Positions 1 through 12,179 are shown, numbered from the stretch's first letter. The stretch is DNA of 64,000 bases from Meandrina meandrites (GCA_963693305.1 OY855914.1:15109699-15173698); one strand, 5' to 3'. Notes: a model not told the origin generated them from the letters alone. Numbers and translations: made by a program.

Positions 1-725
1 ACATTCCTTTCACCATTTAAGTCCAACACCCTTCATTGGATGCACCACAAAACATTTAAGTCGGGGAGGAAAAAGGGTATTGGTTAACCTACCCCTCTTA
101 CAAACAGTTACACGGCAAACAGGTGGAAGTGTAGAATGGCAGACTGGGATTAGGGCAACAGTGGATTGTAGAATGGGGTGGAGAGACTGGGGAATGGTGG
201 CTCTTGAGTTTGGCTGTACAGTCAAGTTGATTTAAGAACCCACAATGAAGGACAATTCCTTGGCAGTGATGTGGTTAGCACATGTTGCAGTGGTTGTCAA
301 GGTCAGGATTTGAATCCCTGGATGCGCTTTTTTGTTGTAGGAAAAAGATAGGCAATAAAACAACAGTTATTTCTACCTGATGTTCAGATGACACATTAAT
401 TGGATGAAGCTCAGCTTCTGAGTGGCTGTTGAAAGTTGGGTAAAATGACGTATTGCATGCTTGGTTGAGATGATGCTGCCTGTTTTAGGTCATAAACAGG
501 CAACAGATGGGGTAGAAAGCAAGTCATGGTAGGTGATCCTTTAGTCATTTCAGAGACTTTTCCATTCTTTTGGCACTTAGTTCAAGATATCTGAGTGTAT
601 TTCTTGTAAGAACTACAGTGCAAGGATGTTCTAGTTGTAATGACGCATCATCTTCTGTATATTTAGGAGAAATGTTGAGTGATGAACTGACATGTCTAGG
701 AATAGGTAGCTAACAACAATTATCA
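1..725. repeat. Left arm of a diverged ~0.7-kb inverted repeat
   Basis: This stretch reappears in reverse complement at about 2140-2900. Matching landmarks are the GGTGGAAGTGTAGAATGGCA area (about 121-140) against the complementary CCACACTTCCACC (about 2743), the GGATTTGAATCC area (about 305) against its complement near 2563, and GCTAACAACAATTATC (about 710) against the start of the other arm near 2143. Identity is moderate, with many small indels, so the duplication is old. A D-arm-like box (TGGTTAGCAC, about 272) and a B-box-like GGATTTGAATCC (about 305) suggest a tRNA-derived SINE piece inside the arm. No coding potential was seen. Confidence 0.6.
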
Positions 726-784
726 ACTGGGGAAGATTAACTGTGTTTAAGCTCAAAGGTTTAATAATAACAATAATATTAATA

Positions 785-787
785 TAC

Positions 788-821
<34 letters not shown>

Positions 822-830
822 TCCTCATAA
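785..830. repeat. (TAA)n microsatellite
   Basis: An uninterrupted TAA trinucleotide run followed by a few degenerate units. A second, longer run of the same trinucleotide lies at 2051-2104 between the arms of the inverted repeat. Confidence 0.9.
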
Positions 831-855
831 TAATAATACTTTATTGAAAACTTTT

Positions 856-1105
856 CATGCAAACTTGAATCCTAGGTGTATGTGGCTTAAAATAAAATAT
901 ACAAATTTTGTTTTTCCCTAAGTTTGTTCCATGAGATAATTTCAGTAAAAATTTCAATAGCCTTCCTACATAATAACACTCTGAAAGCTTTTACATGCTC
1001 TATTCATACAAACTTGAATCTTAGGTGTATCTGTTAAAAAAATATATATACAAATTTTGTTTTTCCTGACGTTCTTCCCATGAGATAATGTCATAAAATA
1101 AATAA
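856..1105. repeat. Tandem duplication of ~95 bp, two copies
   Basis: The block from CAAACTTGAATCCTAGGTGT to CATGAGATAAT near 860-945 is repeated near 1008-1095 with about 85% identity, 150 bases apart. It sits just downstream (in retroelement sense) of the coding fragment at 1141-2050 and may be part of that element's 3' untranslated tail. Confidence 0.65.
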
Positions 1106-1140
1106 AAGAAATAAACTATTAAAACCTATTTGAAAAGTGT

Positions 1141-2050
1141 TTACATGATGGCTCCCTCCTGGGTTTCAACGTCAATATCAATGTTCTTAAAGTCACAAAA
1201 GGCTTTCCTTCTAGCTCTTGAACCTCTTAGGCAGATTAGTGCGGATCTTAGTAAAGCGAAGGATGTCCTTGCTCTTATCCAGGAGATTGTTTTAGCATAA
1301 TGTTCTCCTTTCTTGATGGAGATCAGCTGCGCCAGTCTGGAATGGTATTGCAAGCACTCGTTTCCCATGCCGCCTGTTGACGTGAAAATAAGGGGTGTAA
1401 AAGTTCCTTGTTCGATATCCAAAACCCTCCTCGCGTAAAGGCGCTTCTTCTCGTTCTCATGATTGCGGTATATCTGTTGGAGCTCTAGGTCCCTATACGA
1501 ATCAGCATTAGGGTAACAAACCCTCACGTCAAAGAATGCTGATCGTTGGTTCTCCCAGAACCCGCGCGCATGAATATCCAATCTCGCATCTGGAGCTCGA
1601 TTAGAACCTCTTCCCAGCTGTTCACCCGAGATATCTTGCAGGACAGGCTCAATCTCAACATCGGTACAAACCATATTCAGGAGTTCGGCTTCTAAGTCCC
1701 TCAGCTCATTGTGACGTTGGGTAACGAACCCACCTCTCTTGCATATCATTGCGTGGTCCACTGTAAAAGCATCACCGCATACACAGGTGGAAGGGATTTC
1801 ATCAACCGGCCAATCGTAGCGCAGTTTGATTGCATCGCGGAACTCTCTCTTATTTAGATTGAAACCCATTTCACGAAGGGGGAGTACCGTCAGCCAAACA
1901 GATGACCCTTTTTCCGCAGCAAGGTCAAGTGCCCGTTGGACTTTCTGTGGGGCTACTCCTCTGATATGCTCTGCCCTGTCTTGGAGCACCGTTGCTCTCT
2001 CACTCCTCATTGCCTGTTGTAGTGGCTTGACCAAAGAATCATCCGGCATC
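1141..2050 (-). pseudogene. Retroelement C-terminal fragment: CxC...H...C zinc motif plus restriction-like-endonuclease-like region
   Basis: About 300 residues are open on the minus strand, ending in a TAA at 1141-1143. Visible features are a zinc-binding pattern [15 protein letters not shown] (C-x-C-x7-H-x3-C), then an acidic segment with an ARLDI motif and, about 15 residues on, FFDVRV. This resembles the PD-(D/E)xK layout that follows the zinc knuckle in site-specific LINEs. Near the end is a conserved-looking [17 protein letters not shown] stretch. I recall many cnidarian predicted proteins with this C-terminus joined to reverse transcriptase; the family assignment is inference. There is no reverse transcriptase here: upstream the frame runs straight into a TAA microsatellite read as poly-tyrosine, so the first ~20 residues of the open frame are not real protein. 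It is a 5'-truncated copy with an unexpectedly intact frame. Confidence 0.6.
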
Positions 2051-2052
2051 TG

Positions 2053-2104
<52 letters not shown>
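2051..2104. repeat. (TAA)n microsatellite
   Basis: About 18 uninterrupted TAA units. It forms the 5' boundary of the retroelement fragment and the inner edge of the right inverted-repeat arm. Confidence 0.95.
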
Positions 2105-2106
<2 letters not shown>

Positions 2107-2139
2107 CCTTTGAGCAGACATGGCTGGCCAGTCTTTCCT

Positions 2140-2900
2140 GGTTGATGTGACTGTTGTTAGCTACTTCTTCATAATGATGTGTTAGTTCATCACTTGATAC
2201 TTTTCCTGAATGCATGGAAGATTATGTTTCATCACATCCGGAACATCCTTGCGCTGTAATTCCTGCAAGAGATCCACTTAAACATCCTGAACTGAATGCC
2301 AGGGGGATGGAAAAGCCTCTGAAGTGAAGAAAGGATCACCTGCCACGACTCACTCTCTACCCTGTCTGCTGCTGTTTATGCCCTGGAACAGGTAACATTA
2401 TTTCTACTGAGCATGGAATGCAATCTTTCCTCAATTTTCAACAGGCAATCAAAAGCTGTCTTTCATCCATGCAAGATGCGTCATCTAAATATCAAAAGAA
2501 ATAACTGTTGTTACAAAGGTTGCTGATCTTTTTTCTACAACAGAAACTGCCCCTTCAGAGATTTGAATCCTGACCTTGGCTGCCACAACACCATGTGTTA
2601 ACTACATTACTACCAGAGGATTGTCCTTTGTTGCAGGTTCTTGAATCAACCAGACCGTACAACCAGACTTAAGAGGCACTATTCCCTAATCCCCCCTCTG
2701 CATTCTACAATCCATCATTGCCCTAGTCACAGCCTGGCAGTCCACACTTCCACCCATCTGCTGTGTAACTGTCTGTGAGAAGTGCAGGTTAACCAGTGTT
2801 CTTTCCCCTCCCTCACTTGAAAGTTTTGTTGGTACATCCAGTGGTGGGAGTTAAACTTTATGGTAAAAGGTTTGTTTTTCACAAGGCGATAAATCCCTCT
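2140..2900. repeat. Right arm of the diverged inverted repeat
   Basis: Reverse-complement partner of 1-725. The arms surround about 1.4 kb holding the retroelement fragment, the duplicated block and both microsatellites. The left arm probably continues beyond the window start, because this arm still appears to match near 2850-2900. No coding potential was seen. Confidence 0.6.
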
Positions 2901-3074
2901 TCCAGTCTTGGTGGCTCGGAATGAGAACACTCTGGTGACCATTTCACTGGCTGCAAAGCAGGGATGTCTGTTTCATTCCTGGGAAAGCGAGAAGCCGGAT
3001 GACTGAACAGCACTGGTGCTTTACTCTAGTTTCTGTAGTATGAAGTGCCTAGGAGCATTGCCACACTCTCTCGA

Positions 3075-3275
3075 TGGGAAGCTAGTCTATTGCAGGTTAC
3101 CCCTAGTTTTTTGTCGAGACGCCCAAACAATTGGTTAGTGCCATCTCCACTCCAAGGTGGAGGGATGCACTGCGAGAGTGGTGTCTTGCCTATGAACTCG
3201 ACACAATGACTCTAGCCAGGGCCCAATTTCAGACCAGCCGAGCAGCCACTTACCATTTGGTCACTGTTTCCCCCA
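3075..3275 (-). repeat. tRNA-derived SINE copy (minus strand)
   Basis: Read on the minus strand it begins with a tRNA-like head (A-box-like region complementary to 3240-3262, B-box-like sequence near 3210-3225) followed by a conserved body complementary to GTCTTGCCTATGAACTCGAC and ending near 3081 at GCTAGTCTATTGCAGGTTAC. The same body occurs at about 3470-3635, 3780-4010 and 63351-63547. The tRNA-derived origin is inferred from box layout. Confidence 0.65.
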
Positions 3276-3469
3276 CACTGGCTACAAACTGAGTCTTCCT
3301 TGACTGTTAAGCGGTGACACTTTTACATGACCAAGAGTTTTTCTCCCATCTCGTCCAATAACACAACGCAAGAACACTGGACACAATCTGTTTGGATCTT
3401 ACAATCTGCACTCCAACATGTTACATGTAACCGTCAGAGCACTGTCTCCCGCACAAGTGGGTGTTTGCA

Positions 3470-3635
3470 GAGTTTACAGGCACCGTCAATACTTCTAGGT
3501 GGAGAAGGGATTGTTAGAGTAGAGGGTCTTGCCAAGGAACACAACACGACGACTCTGGTGAGGGCTCAACCCCAGACTGACCCATCAGGAGTCAAATCCA
3601 CAAACCGTTAGGTCACAGCACCCCACAAACTGACT
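3470..3635 (-). repeat. tRNA-derived SINE copy, diverged (minus strand)
   Basis: It shares with the 3075 copy the plus-strand segment GTCTTGCCAAGGAACACAAC, followed by GACTCTGGTGAGGGCTCAAC and a final GTTAGGTCACAGCACCCC, which is the complement of the tRNA-like head. The distal body is truncated. It is flanked on both sides by a second repeated block (CTACAAACTGAGT...TTCCTTGAC...CACTTTTACATGAC near 3288 and related sequence near 3640), so SINE and flank were duplicated together. Confidence 0.6.
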
Positions 3636-3779
3636 ATAAAGTGGGTGTTTACTGATGGAGAAGTGCTGCAACCTTTGAGCCTTTAAGTGTTAATGTCAAC
3701 ATAAAAATTCTCCGTACTGCTGTGTCTACATTTCTTTCAGAACTAGTTAGAAGAATTTAAATGGTGATCATTTGTGAAA

Positions 3780-4010
3780 CCAGCCACTAAACATTCGGTT
3801 ACTCAACTGACCCGCACTGGCCTATAAATTGAGTATTCCTTGTCTGCAAAGTGTTCACACTTTTAAATTACAAAAAAGTCTTTTCTTAATATGTAAATGG
3901 TGTCTTGTCTAAGAAGTTAACACAACAACCCTGGGTAGGGATTGACTTTGAGCCATGCGTTTGTAGTCCAACATGTTGGATTTAACCCTTAGTCAATTGT
4001 GCCTTCTTCA
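3780..4010 (-). repeat. Third, decayed SINE plus flank copy
   Basis: It contains CTATAAATTGAGTATTCCTTG (compare 3288), GTGTCTTGTCTAAGAAGTTAAC and ACAACCCTGGGTAGGG, which parallel the two upstream copies in the same order. More diverged than the other two copies. Confidence 0.5.
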
Positions 4011-6696
4011 CAAGATGAGATTTTACCGAGTGAAAAGTGACACCTATCATATTTATATCATGATGGCATCAATACATACATCTCTTTTGAGATATTTTAG
4101 CTTACTGGTTTCATGTTGTTGGTAGATACTAATGAACGGGGCTAGCAATGAATAGACTTACATGTGGGATGTATTGTTCACAGTTAAGTTTTGTGGATTA
4201 CCCGATAATTGGATTTATGCTGAAACATTTCAGGTTATATCTTCCACATGACATTGAAGGCTTCTTTGAGAGTTTAAATCTAAACACCTGAAACAGGAAA
4301 CAGTCTAGCAGGAAGACTACATGAAACCGATCTTTGTTAGTTTGTTAACCCACATCAGATCATGTGTTACACTGGACATTGCTACCGGTATTTGCTTTAA
4401 GTTTTCAATCACATTCACTTGTACATGAATGAATGATTTGCAGTTATATAAAGGCCGGCCGGGGCAATTTTCCAGGAAGTGCCGCGTATTAATGTCTTTA
4501 AATTTGGGGAACTACAGTGGACATGTAACATTGTGAAGGTAAATAAATCTATTTTATTGATCTCTGTTATTGGTAACCAACCCAAATAGGTAATAAAGTT
4601 ATATAGATTTAGCCAAGCCTAAAAGTGGAGCTCCACATATACATTTTTTGCTGGTTCTTAATAATTTGTAGAAATACTCTCATTGATAGCACTGTCATTG
4701 AAGTTATTAGGCAACTACTCAAGAAAGATTCCATAGTCTAAATTGATCGTCAACTCCAATTGCAGAAATTCGCTTGCAAAATCCTGTTAGAACAAAAAAA
4801 TAAAAGACTAGAGCTAGTGATCCAATAGAAAACCAATATCTGGTCAGGGGCCAACTTCAATAAAACATGTGATCTCGGTACAATGTTTTTAAGTTCACCA
4901 ATGATTGCATGTATACTGGAAGTTCCTGTCATTTCATTATATTATGGTGAAGTCAATGACCAATTGTATTGACTTTTCACAGAATTCAGTTGCGACATCT
5001 GCACTTCTACATTTGATTTAAAGCTAGATAAAAGCAGAACGTGCTCACATTTTGTTTTCAATCTAGCACTCTAAGAGCATTGTATGTGATATAAACAATA
5101 TGTGTGTGATGCACAATGAGTGGTCATTGGTCGTTAAGAAAAAATTCTTAACATAGCAAATAAATCAGAAAAATAGGAACTAGAAGTAGCCAAGTAAAGT
5201 ATGTGTACAACCTTCAAAGTGAACGTTTCTAAATTGGGATGACAGAAGAAAGTGGGGGACCAGAAAAGGTAAAACAAATCACATGCCCCTTTTCTACAAA
5301 TGTGGCTGTCTTTCTTGAGCAAAATAGGAGTCAAACTGTAAGAATGGTTTAAAGCTTCGTAATTTTTTGAATGCTTTACTATTTTTAGTGTGAATTCAAT
5401 TTCTTTCTATTTATTTCCGTATAAGTGTTTGAGTTTCTTTACTAAGCGAGAATTTTTCCAGGCAATAGACAACATAAGGGAAATTCCAGTGCATTACCAT
5501 AGCGAGCCATGAGTCACTCAAACCTTGGACATTTGTTACTCAAGTGGCTTCTTTTCTAAATTCTTTACTTTGGTGTTCCATGCAGTTAAATTCAAGAGTT
5601 GGTAAGCATTAACTGTCCAGTTTAAAGCTTTCCAGGTTTTTGTGAGGTTTAAGTTGTTGTTTTCATGTCCTGTTACATCTCACCTTAAACAGAATTTAAC
5701 AGTAAAAAACTCTAAGGGGAAGAATTCTTTCATTTGTAGTACAGGAAAAAGTCTTGGCTTTGAAACTGTTGAAATAATTTATCTTCAGGGCTGTCACTTG
5801 TGTTTGAAGTATTATGAAAAAATAGCAATCAGGATGAATAACTATGAAAGCCATCAGAGAAGACAGAGAAAATACCCTACCCTACCCTACCCCCAACCCT
5901 TTTAATAAAGAGTTTTATGAAACTATACCTTTCAAATAGCTTTCTAATCTTGTAATGGTGTTTAGTTGTATGTTATAAATGCTGAAATGGACAACACCTG
6001 CAGAGTGTTCTTTGAAGTATTTTAACACAGGCACAATCCACAAGAAAGTCTGAGAAACAAGTGCACAAGATGGTGCAGCCAAGGACAATATAAAGGTGTA
6101 GCCAATGAAGAAACTGTGGTCTGCTTCAGGTAGAGTCCACGCAAAACTACATTTAAAAGGTTCTTAAACTTTGACACAAAGGCACAAAAAATATATTTGT
6201 CATCCATTTATCTTTGTCAAAATTTTGACAATATAAAAATGCTTTTAGCATCTCCTTTGACTGGAAACTTTCCATAATGGCTTCAAAATTTGTGAAGGGA
6301 GGCGTGAAAGTGCCTCAACTTGTATGAAAAACTTGTGAATCCTGTACCTTTAAATTTAATTGGAATTATGTAGCTGAATTCGTACAAAATATTGGGTCAA
6401 ATATCAATTTCACAAGTAGTTCATTTTTTTCACGTTTTCACCCAAATTCACATTGTTTTCAGCTTGGAGAAGTGATTGAAAGGTAAAAAAAACCTATAAA
6501 ACCTTAAGATTGTTTCATTTTAGATTTTTTATCTTGAAAACATGTTATTTGTCTGAAGAGAAGTGAGCACACCAAGGACTACTAGATGGCGATTTTCACT
6601 GATAACCGTGGCTTGAAGAGAACACTGTGGAGAACAAATGTGGTAGGTGTACGCGTCAGCGAGAACAGCCAATTATTTGCATGTTTTCAATAAAAT
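4011..6696. other. AT-rich stretch without a recognisable gene
   Basis: No open frame here looks like protein: all are short with biased composition. The only item noted is a dispersed-repeat piece at 4603-4640 and a short TACCC run at 5876-5892. This could be intronic or intergenic DNA. Confidence 0.6.
4603..4640 (-). repeat. Dispersed repeat end, GGAGCTCC...CTAAATCTAT family
   Basis: On the minus strand this reads GTGGAGCTCCACTTTTAGGC then TTGGCTAAATCTAT. Closely related sequence occurs on the plus strand at about 46222-46255 and 47986-48022, and an inverted AGCGGAGCTCC at 45784. Three or four copies of so specific a string in 64 kb indicate the end of an abundant mobile element family that I cannot name. 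Confidence 0.6.
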
Positions 6697-6806
6697 AATT
6701 ATTCCACTCACGCTTGTTGAATATGAGATGGTTATAGCCAACTTGGCGCTACCCGCCTCGTTGGCTATCTACCATCCCATATCCAACATGAGCTTGTGGA
6801 ATAATT
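6697..6806. mobile_element. Palindromic MITE, 110 bp
   Basis: It is almost entirely an imperfect hairpin. The left arm AATTATTCCACTCACGCTTG continuing to ATAGCCAAC pairs with the right arm GTTGGCTAT continuing to GAGCTTGTGGAATAATT, about 47 bases each with a short GC-rich loop (CTTGGCGCTACCCGCCTC). It has no coding capacity. Flanks are AT-rich and no unambiguous target duplication can be chosen. Confidence 0.75.
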
Positions 6807-7690
6807 GTAAATTATTCACAAAATTGTCATGTTGCCCATATATGGTCAGAAAGTCATGGCTGTTCATCATCTGTACATTGCAGATATGCTGCCATATAGC
6901 TGGTTTTTTCATAGGCAATTAGTTCAGTAATAAAACAATTATCCTGATCAGTCTTGCAGAATATCTGCTGATTTTAAGTATCAAGCGATATACTGCATGA
7001 TTTGTTAAATATTGACTAACACATCCAACATGCATATGTTAGCAAATATTGTTTACATTGATGCAAAAGTCTTCTTTTTTGGCTTGTCATTAAGGTCATT
7101 TGCTGAAATATAGCTGTAGAACTAACCATAGATTTTAAATCAAACTTTGCCTATTGGTTGACTACCTTGAGGAAACGTATATTTTGTAATGTAATTTGTT
7201 TAGGAGCAGGAAGACATTGTATTATATAACGCATAATTCCTTACATTTGTATTTAAACTGTTTACATTATTCCTTATGAGAGCAAAAACAGGAGAATAAA
7301 GAACCTATGCAACAATCCAACAGAACAGAACAAAAGAGAACATGATACTCATAGACTCAAAACTTTCAAAATTGGGTGAGGATATTGTCCAGTGTTGGTT
7401 AGATTTAAAACTCCACTTACAAATGTACAACACTAACAACAACGAGATAAAATATCCAGTAAGTTTGACATATAAATTTATGAAAAGACAAAGCTGTAAT
7501 AAAAATAATTTAGTGAAGGAAATGAAGAAGAGAAATTATTTTGTAAAGCATATACATGCGAAAATAAATGTAATCAGTTGAGGTTTCGGCATCATCTTGA
7601 TGCAATTCTCAAGACTAAAATAAAATCAAATATGCAATGTTGTTAAAAAGTTTCTAAATTTGCATAAAGCAAAAAATCCTAGGTGAATAC
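6807..7690. other. AT-rich non-coding stretch with a possible Penelope terminal piece
   Basis: No protein-like frame. At 7582-7598 the minus strand reads GATGATGCCGAAAC, resembling the conserved core half of hammerhead-type terminal repeats of Penelope-like elements, one of which lies just downstream on the opposite strand. Confidence 0.4.
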
Positions 7691-8860
7691 TTTTGCACGG
7701 ACAGAGTCTGTTTGCACATTAAGGAATGGTCTCAACTTGCAGATGAAACGCATCTCTTTGATTAGGCCATCCATTTTGTTTTTAGAGATGCGGGCAGTTG
7801 AACATTGTGATCGTCCATGTAGTGCTTGTAAATAGACGACTATTCAATTCCATACAAGGTGGCAATAAACAATATGAAGCGTACAGTATGTTGCTCAAGG
7901 ATGTCCCATAATGATTACCAAAGATGCACAAAGAAAACCTTGCTATGTGCCCAATCCTCTTGGCCACACACACCGATAATTATGCTTTGGGCAAATGGCT
8001 GGATGATCAGATCAATCAGTACAATGTAACTGAAACCTATCAGTTCGTTAATGAAATACAAGACCTGGTGATCAACAATGGTGATATCCAGGTGTCATAC
8101 GACATAACTTTGCTGTTTACTTATGTGCCTTTGGAGGAAACCATCTCAATATTGGCTGACAAGGCATTCACTGATCATTGGTTCAATAAGACCCATGAAC
8201 TGAACCTCTCCAGATGTCAGCTAGTCGACTTACTGAGAGCAGCAACCAAAAGGCAACTCTTTCAGTTTGATGGGAATCTTTATGAACAGACGGATAAGGC
8301 TGCAATGGGATCCCCTGTTGCACCCCTACTAGCAAACATATTCACGTGCTCCATCAAAGGAAAACACAATCAGGATGGCAAGGTGTCCTATTTCTATCGT
8401 TGATATGTACGTTATGCCAAACAAGGCTTCAGCTGACAGTTTTTTGGACACCCTCCATAACTGCCACTCCTCTGTAAAATTTACAATGGATGTTGAGAAT
8501 AATTCCTTTATATGTTTTGTTGGTGTTGAGCTAATAAAACGTAGCGCCAAGAATTGAGACCAGAGTTTACACCAAGCCAACAAACACGGACTCCTCGTTC
8601 ATTACCAAGACCATGTCGATAGTCGATACAAGTGCTGCCTAATTACCACCATGTTGTATAGAGCTTACTGGCTGTAGTCTGATTGGTCCTATTTTTCACA
8701 CGAATGTGATCGGTTAATGGATGTGTTCTCAAAACTTTAATACCCTCAGCACTTATTCAACTCAGCTGTCAAGGGCTTTATTGATTATCTGACCAGCAGC
8801 ACACTCCCTTGCTACAGGAGAAAACCAGCATGGCTCGAGTCATTCTTCCTTTAAAAGACT
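7690..8860 (+). pseudogene. Penelope-like element reverse transcriptase, broken
   Basis: The longest open piece is 7924-8403 (159 residues). It shows Penelope RT hallmarks: VSYDITLLFTYVPLEETI (motif A region) and EQTDKAAMGSPVAPLLANIF (motif B region). At the next motif the frame breaks: YRXYV is interrupted by TGA at 8401-8403, then a second frame (8375-8557) carries NKASADSFLDTLHNCHSSVKF and CFVGVELIKR. Beyond a further stop the region near 8558-8600 still resembles the TRVYTKPTNT segment of the family, and sequence to about 8850 carries decayed thumb. The GIY-YIG endonuclease that should follow is not present. There are at least three frame disruptions, so it is dead. Family assignment is from recalled motif order and is quite secure. 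Confidence 0.8.
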
Positions 8861-8944
8861 AAGACTAAGCAAACATTGTTAAACAGCCTCTTAACAACCT
8901 AAGCTTAGAGACCAAGACTCTAATCCAGCAGGTTTTTGTCAGCT

Positions 8945-9585
8945 GGAAATAAATAATAATAATCTTTAATGAGGAGACTTTTTCACACATAAGTGGTTTT
9001 CAAAAAGCACCTTGAAGATTAAAACTGAAAACTAAAATTATCTACATTGAGTTAAAAATATGTTAAAACTTAAGAGGACAAAAAATAAGAATTTTATAAA
9101 CACTTAAATTAAGAAATTAAAAACCTGTCGCTTCAAAAGACCGGTATTTATATTGTCAGAGTCTCGTATAGTCTGGCTAAGAGAATTAAAATCATTAACT
9201 GTGTGATAGGCGGTTCTCTGTTTTCCTCAATTTCTCTTGACGCAGGAGAGTCTGAGATTGACTTAATTTCTGGTGTTATAATTATGTTGATGTTGTTGTG
9301 TAACTAAAGTCAATTCATGATTTATAAGTCCATTTAGACATTTGTAGACATGCACACATCTTTGCTGGAAATGCCTTTTCTCTGATGGTATCATTTAAGA
9401 GTCGCTAATGCATGCGACGCAGATGAATACAGCGGTCGATCTATTTTAGCTGCCTTATTTTGCAAAACTTGTAGGCTAGACATTAAAGTTACATTATGCT
9501 TGTCACCCCAAACTAGATCAGCGTACTCAAATAAGGGCATGATAAGACTTTTATAAAAAAGGATGGGTGCCTTAAACGGTAATTA
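8945..9585 (-). pseudogene. 3' fragment of a CR1/Jockey-type LINE (RT C-terminus and 3' tail)
   Basis: Reading the minus strand from about 9570, an interrupted frame contains residues resembling SLIMPLFEYADLVWGDKHN, then LQVLQNKAAK and, further on, HQRK and NTRNKSISDSPASRE, the usual thumb and C-terminal order of non-LTR reverse transcriptases. It is followed by a stop and ends at a short repeat (AATAATAATAATC on the plus strand near 8952) that would be the LINE 3' terminal microsatellite. The 5' part is missing, the normal fate of incomplete reverse transcription. The clade name is inference. Confidence 0.6.
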
Positions 9586-9719
9586 AATAAAATAACACGA
9601 AGACCTCAAATTGCAAGTAATCAAGCCCGTCAATGTTTAGTTTGCAAATTTCAATGTGGCCTAAGCGATGCGGGCTATGTTGTTTACATACAGGGCCACT
9701 TGCACCAATGTGTTGATGG

Positions 9720-10900
9720 ACATAAATAAAAATTGCTGTCTTGTTTTAAAGTACATGTCATCTGAAGCGGTCAATATGTTCATCTATGACATAACAATTA
9801 GAAGTGTTGATCTAATTACATGTCAGTGAATGCCATGAAAAGCTACTGGCTTACAGAAGCAAGCAACTAAATAAAAACAATTTAATAAGGAAATATAGGT
9901 AAAGTGAATAATGTAGCAAATATAAGTAAAAGAAATAAGTGTTCAATCCTAATACCCAGGTAAAAAGAGAAGCTACTGTATAAACTGTATAGCTTAGTTT
10001 TCCATGAAAAACTCAACTTATCATCGGAAAGTTGTAATATCCTTTTGTCTTGTCTTGTAATTTATTTAAATTTCCTTAGTTGTATAAACGAAATCCACCA
10101 CTTCCTTTTTCCTTGGATTCTATTTTTTATGTTTGTTAATTTTACTTTTATTGTATTCCTAGAAATATGAACATTTCAATAACTTTCTTTGTGTCAAACA
10201 ATCAAGCAGTTTTTTGATGGAGGGAAGCACCTTCATTGGTGTACTAAAGGACAGCTGAAAATGATCAGTCAAGTTGGTAATGTGTGTATTGTGGTTCTTG
10301 AGAAGGAAAACCTGACTGCCCTAACTTGCTGATGTTTATTGTGGTCATTAACTGTAGGTGAAGCTTTATCTTTCCAGCAGTGTGGCTACCTGGCTGATAG
10401 ACAGTGTATTCTTAACTAGAAAGAATTGATAAGAAAACAAACTTTAACATTATTGACATGTCACGGAATGCCATAAAATTATTCTGTGAGATTTTCAAGA
10501 GAATGTGCTCATGGGCACCTATTTGTAGAAAAAGACCATGGCAGCACAACATTTGCTGGTATAGTTAGAAAAGTATTGGTTGTTTTGCATATGAAATCAA
10601 CATCGGGTTGTAGTCTGGGTGACAAAAATTAATGATTTGTCTTGCCCTTAGAAAGTAATAAATACTTGTGATCAAGGACAGGCAATAAAAGGAACTACAG
10701 CATAACAAGCAGACAAAAACAGATACTATAAACGATTTGCACTAAGGGAACTTAGGAAAGTCAACTGAGATAAAAATGAGCCAACATTCCAGACATGTTG
10801 TTTACCGCTGAGACTTTCCTTTGCTGAATACAATTACAGTGCGCATGCTTCATGTAACAAGATGACAACAACAGTTCCAACTGGGGTTTCAAAAATACTG
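9720..10900. repeat. Diverged non-coding block, copy 1
   Basis: This block is matched in order by 14630-15063 plus 19742-20330, once the intervening fold-back element is removed. Landmarks are GTAAAGTGAATAATGTAGCA (9900 and 14681), CAAACAATCAA...AGCACCTTCAT (10197 and 14983), GATGTTTATTGTGGTCAT (10332 and 19762), ATGCCAT before TTATTCT (10470 and 19910), and CAATTACAGTGCGCATGCTT (10828), related to sequence at 20268. Identity is about 80%. Partial further copies lie near 12180-12760, 20490-20930, 21020-21610 and 23100-23800. No confident coding content. Confidence 0.7.
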
Positions 10901-11329
10901 ATCCCAGAATGATATTTTTGTTATCCTGTTGCCTGCCAAAAATTAAGGTGCGAGATGAAAGAATGTTATATCCCAGTCTTGTCTTAGGATATATTGAAAG
11001 GGGAATTATAATTGCCATTTTCCAAGGTGGTAGAGGCTATATTTCTGGTTTGTTTGTGGGAACTACTCCGATCTTGGAAGAAAATTTTATGTCAGTAGAC
11101 AAGTGATAAAGACCTTTTACAAAAAAGCTGTTGACAGTAGGACAAGAAATTGGCTCAAAATCCCCCACACATGATTGCATCTGATTGGAATGTATTGAAT
11201 TTCTGAAGAGGATGCCTTATTAAAGATATTAAAGATTCATTTTGTTGGTTTTTTCCTTCAACAACAAAAAACAAAATTCCTTAATTTGTTATGCTGGCTA
11301 ATGACTGATACAGTCACAATAGCAAGGGA

Positions 11330-12140
11330 AGTCGCCAGAACATCCCATGGTCTGACCAGGACCTCATGCATGTTCACAGTCTGTCGCCTTAGCAGTGGCA
11401 GCCATGGGCAGCTATTTTGGCCTTGTTAGGCTCTATCAGCATGGCATAGCTGTCAGGCATGAGGAAGACCCAAATGTCCTGTACACCTGCCCTTTACTAC
11501 CTTTACTTTTCTCTCTCTGTCTATCCATGTAGCAAACTCCTTTTATCTTTGTAATAGCTCTAAGCATTTAAACAATGCTATAGGTCCAAATAGGAGGATC
11601 ACTTATAGCTATCATGGAGACTTGAAATGAGTAAATATGATTGTCAAGAATCCAACTTCAAGTAGGACTTGCTTAACCTTGACTAAATGTTTTGGTGTCA
11701 GTGGTAGAATTGTTTGAATAGGAGCTAAATACAAAATCCTAATCCTCATTAGATGAGAGGGCTAAGTGTGATGTCTTTGAGATGCATGCTCTTACTCACA
11801 TACGAGTTAAAAACTATAGTGATACATAAAGCAAGAATTTGAAAAAATGTAAACAAATAAACATACATAAAAGTTAAAATATTATATTAATAGTAATTTG
11901 GTATCGTATTCGTCAAAAACAAATGTGACAAACAAAAGCAATCATTAAGTCTTTGAATGATTAGATGGCTTGTGACTCAGTAGAGAAAATGGCAGGATAT
12001 CATTGCAACATAGTAATGCTTAAAGTGAAATGCTCTTCTTTGTGGAAGAGTCAGTGGTTAATACAGCAAGATCTCCTTGATTGTTCCTTGTCACTGTGCA
12101 TGGAACTTAACATGAGTCATTTTGTTTTGAAGTATACACT
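11330..12140. repeat. Diverged non-coding block, second part, copy 1
   Basis: Pieces recur at 22400-22850 and 23590-23780. Matching landmarks are CAGGACCTCATGCATG (11359 and 22434), GTGGCAGCCATGG (11394 and 22472), AATCCAACTTCAA (11650 and 22608), ACTATAGTGA (11813 and 22807) and GTAATGCTTAAAGTGAAATGCTCTTCTTTG (about 12013) with related sequence at 23663. It is part of the same old multi-copy array as 9720-10900. Confidence 0.65.
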
Positions 12141-12179
12141 GTATGTAGTTCCAAGTGGTTAACAAATACATATAAAATA

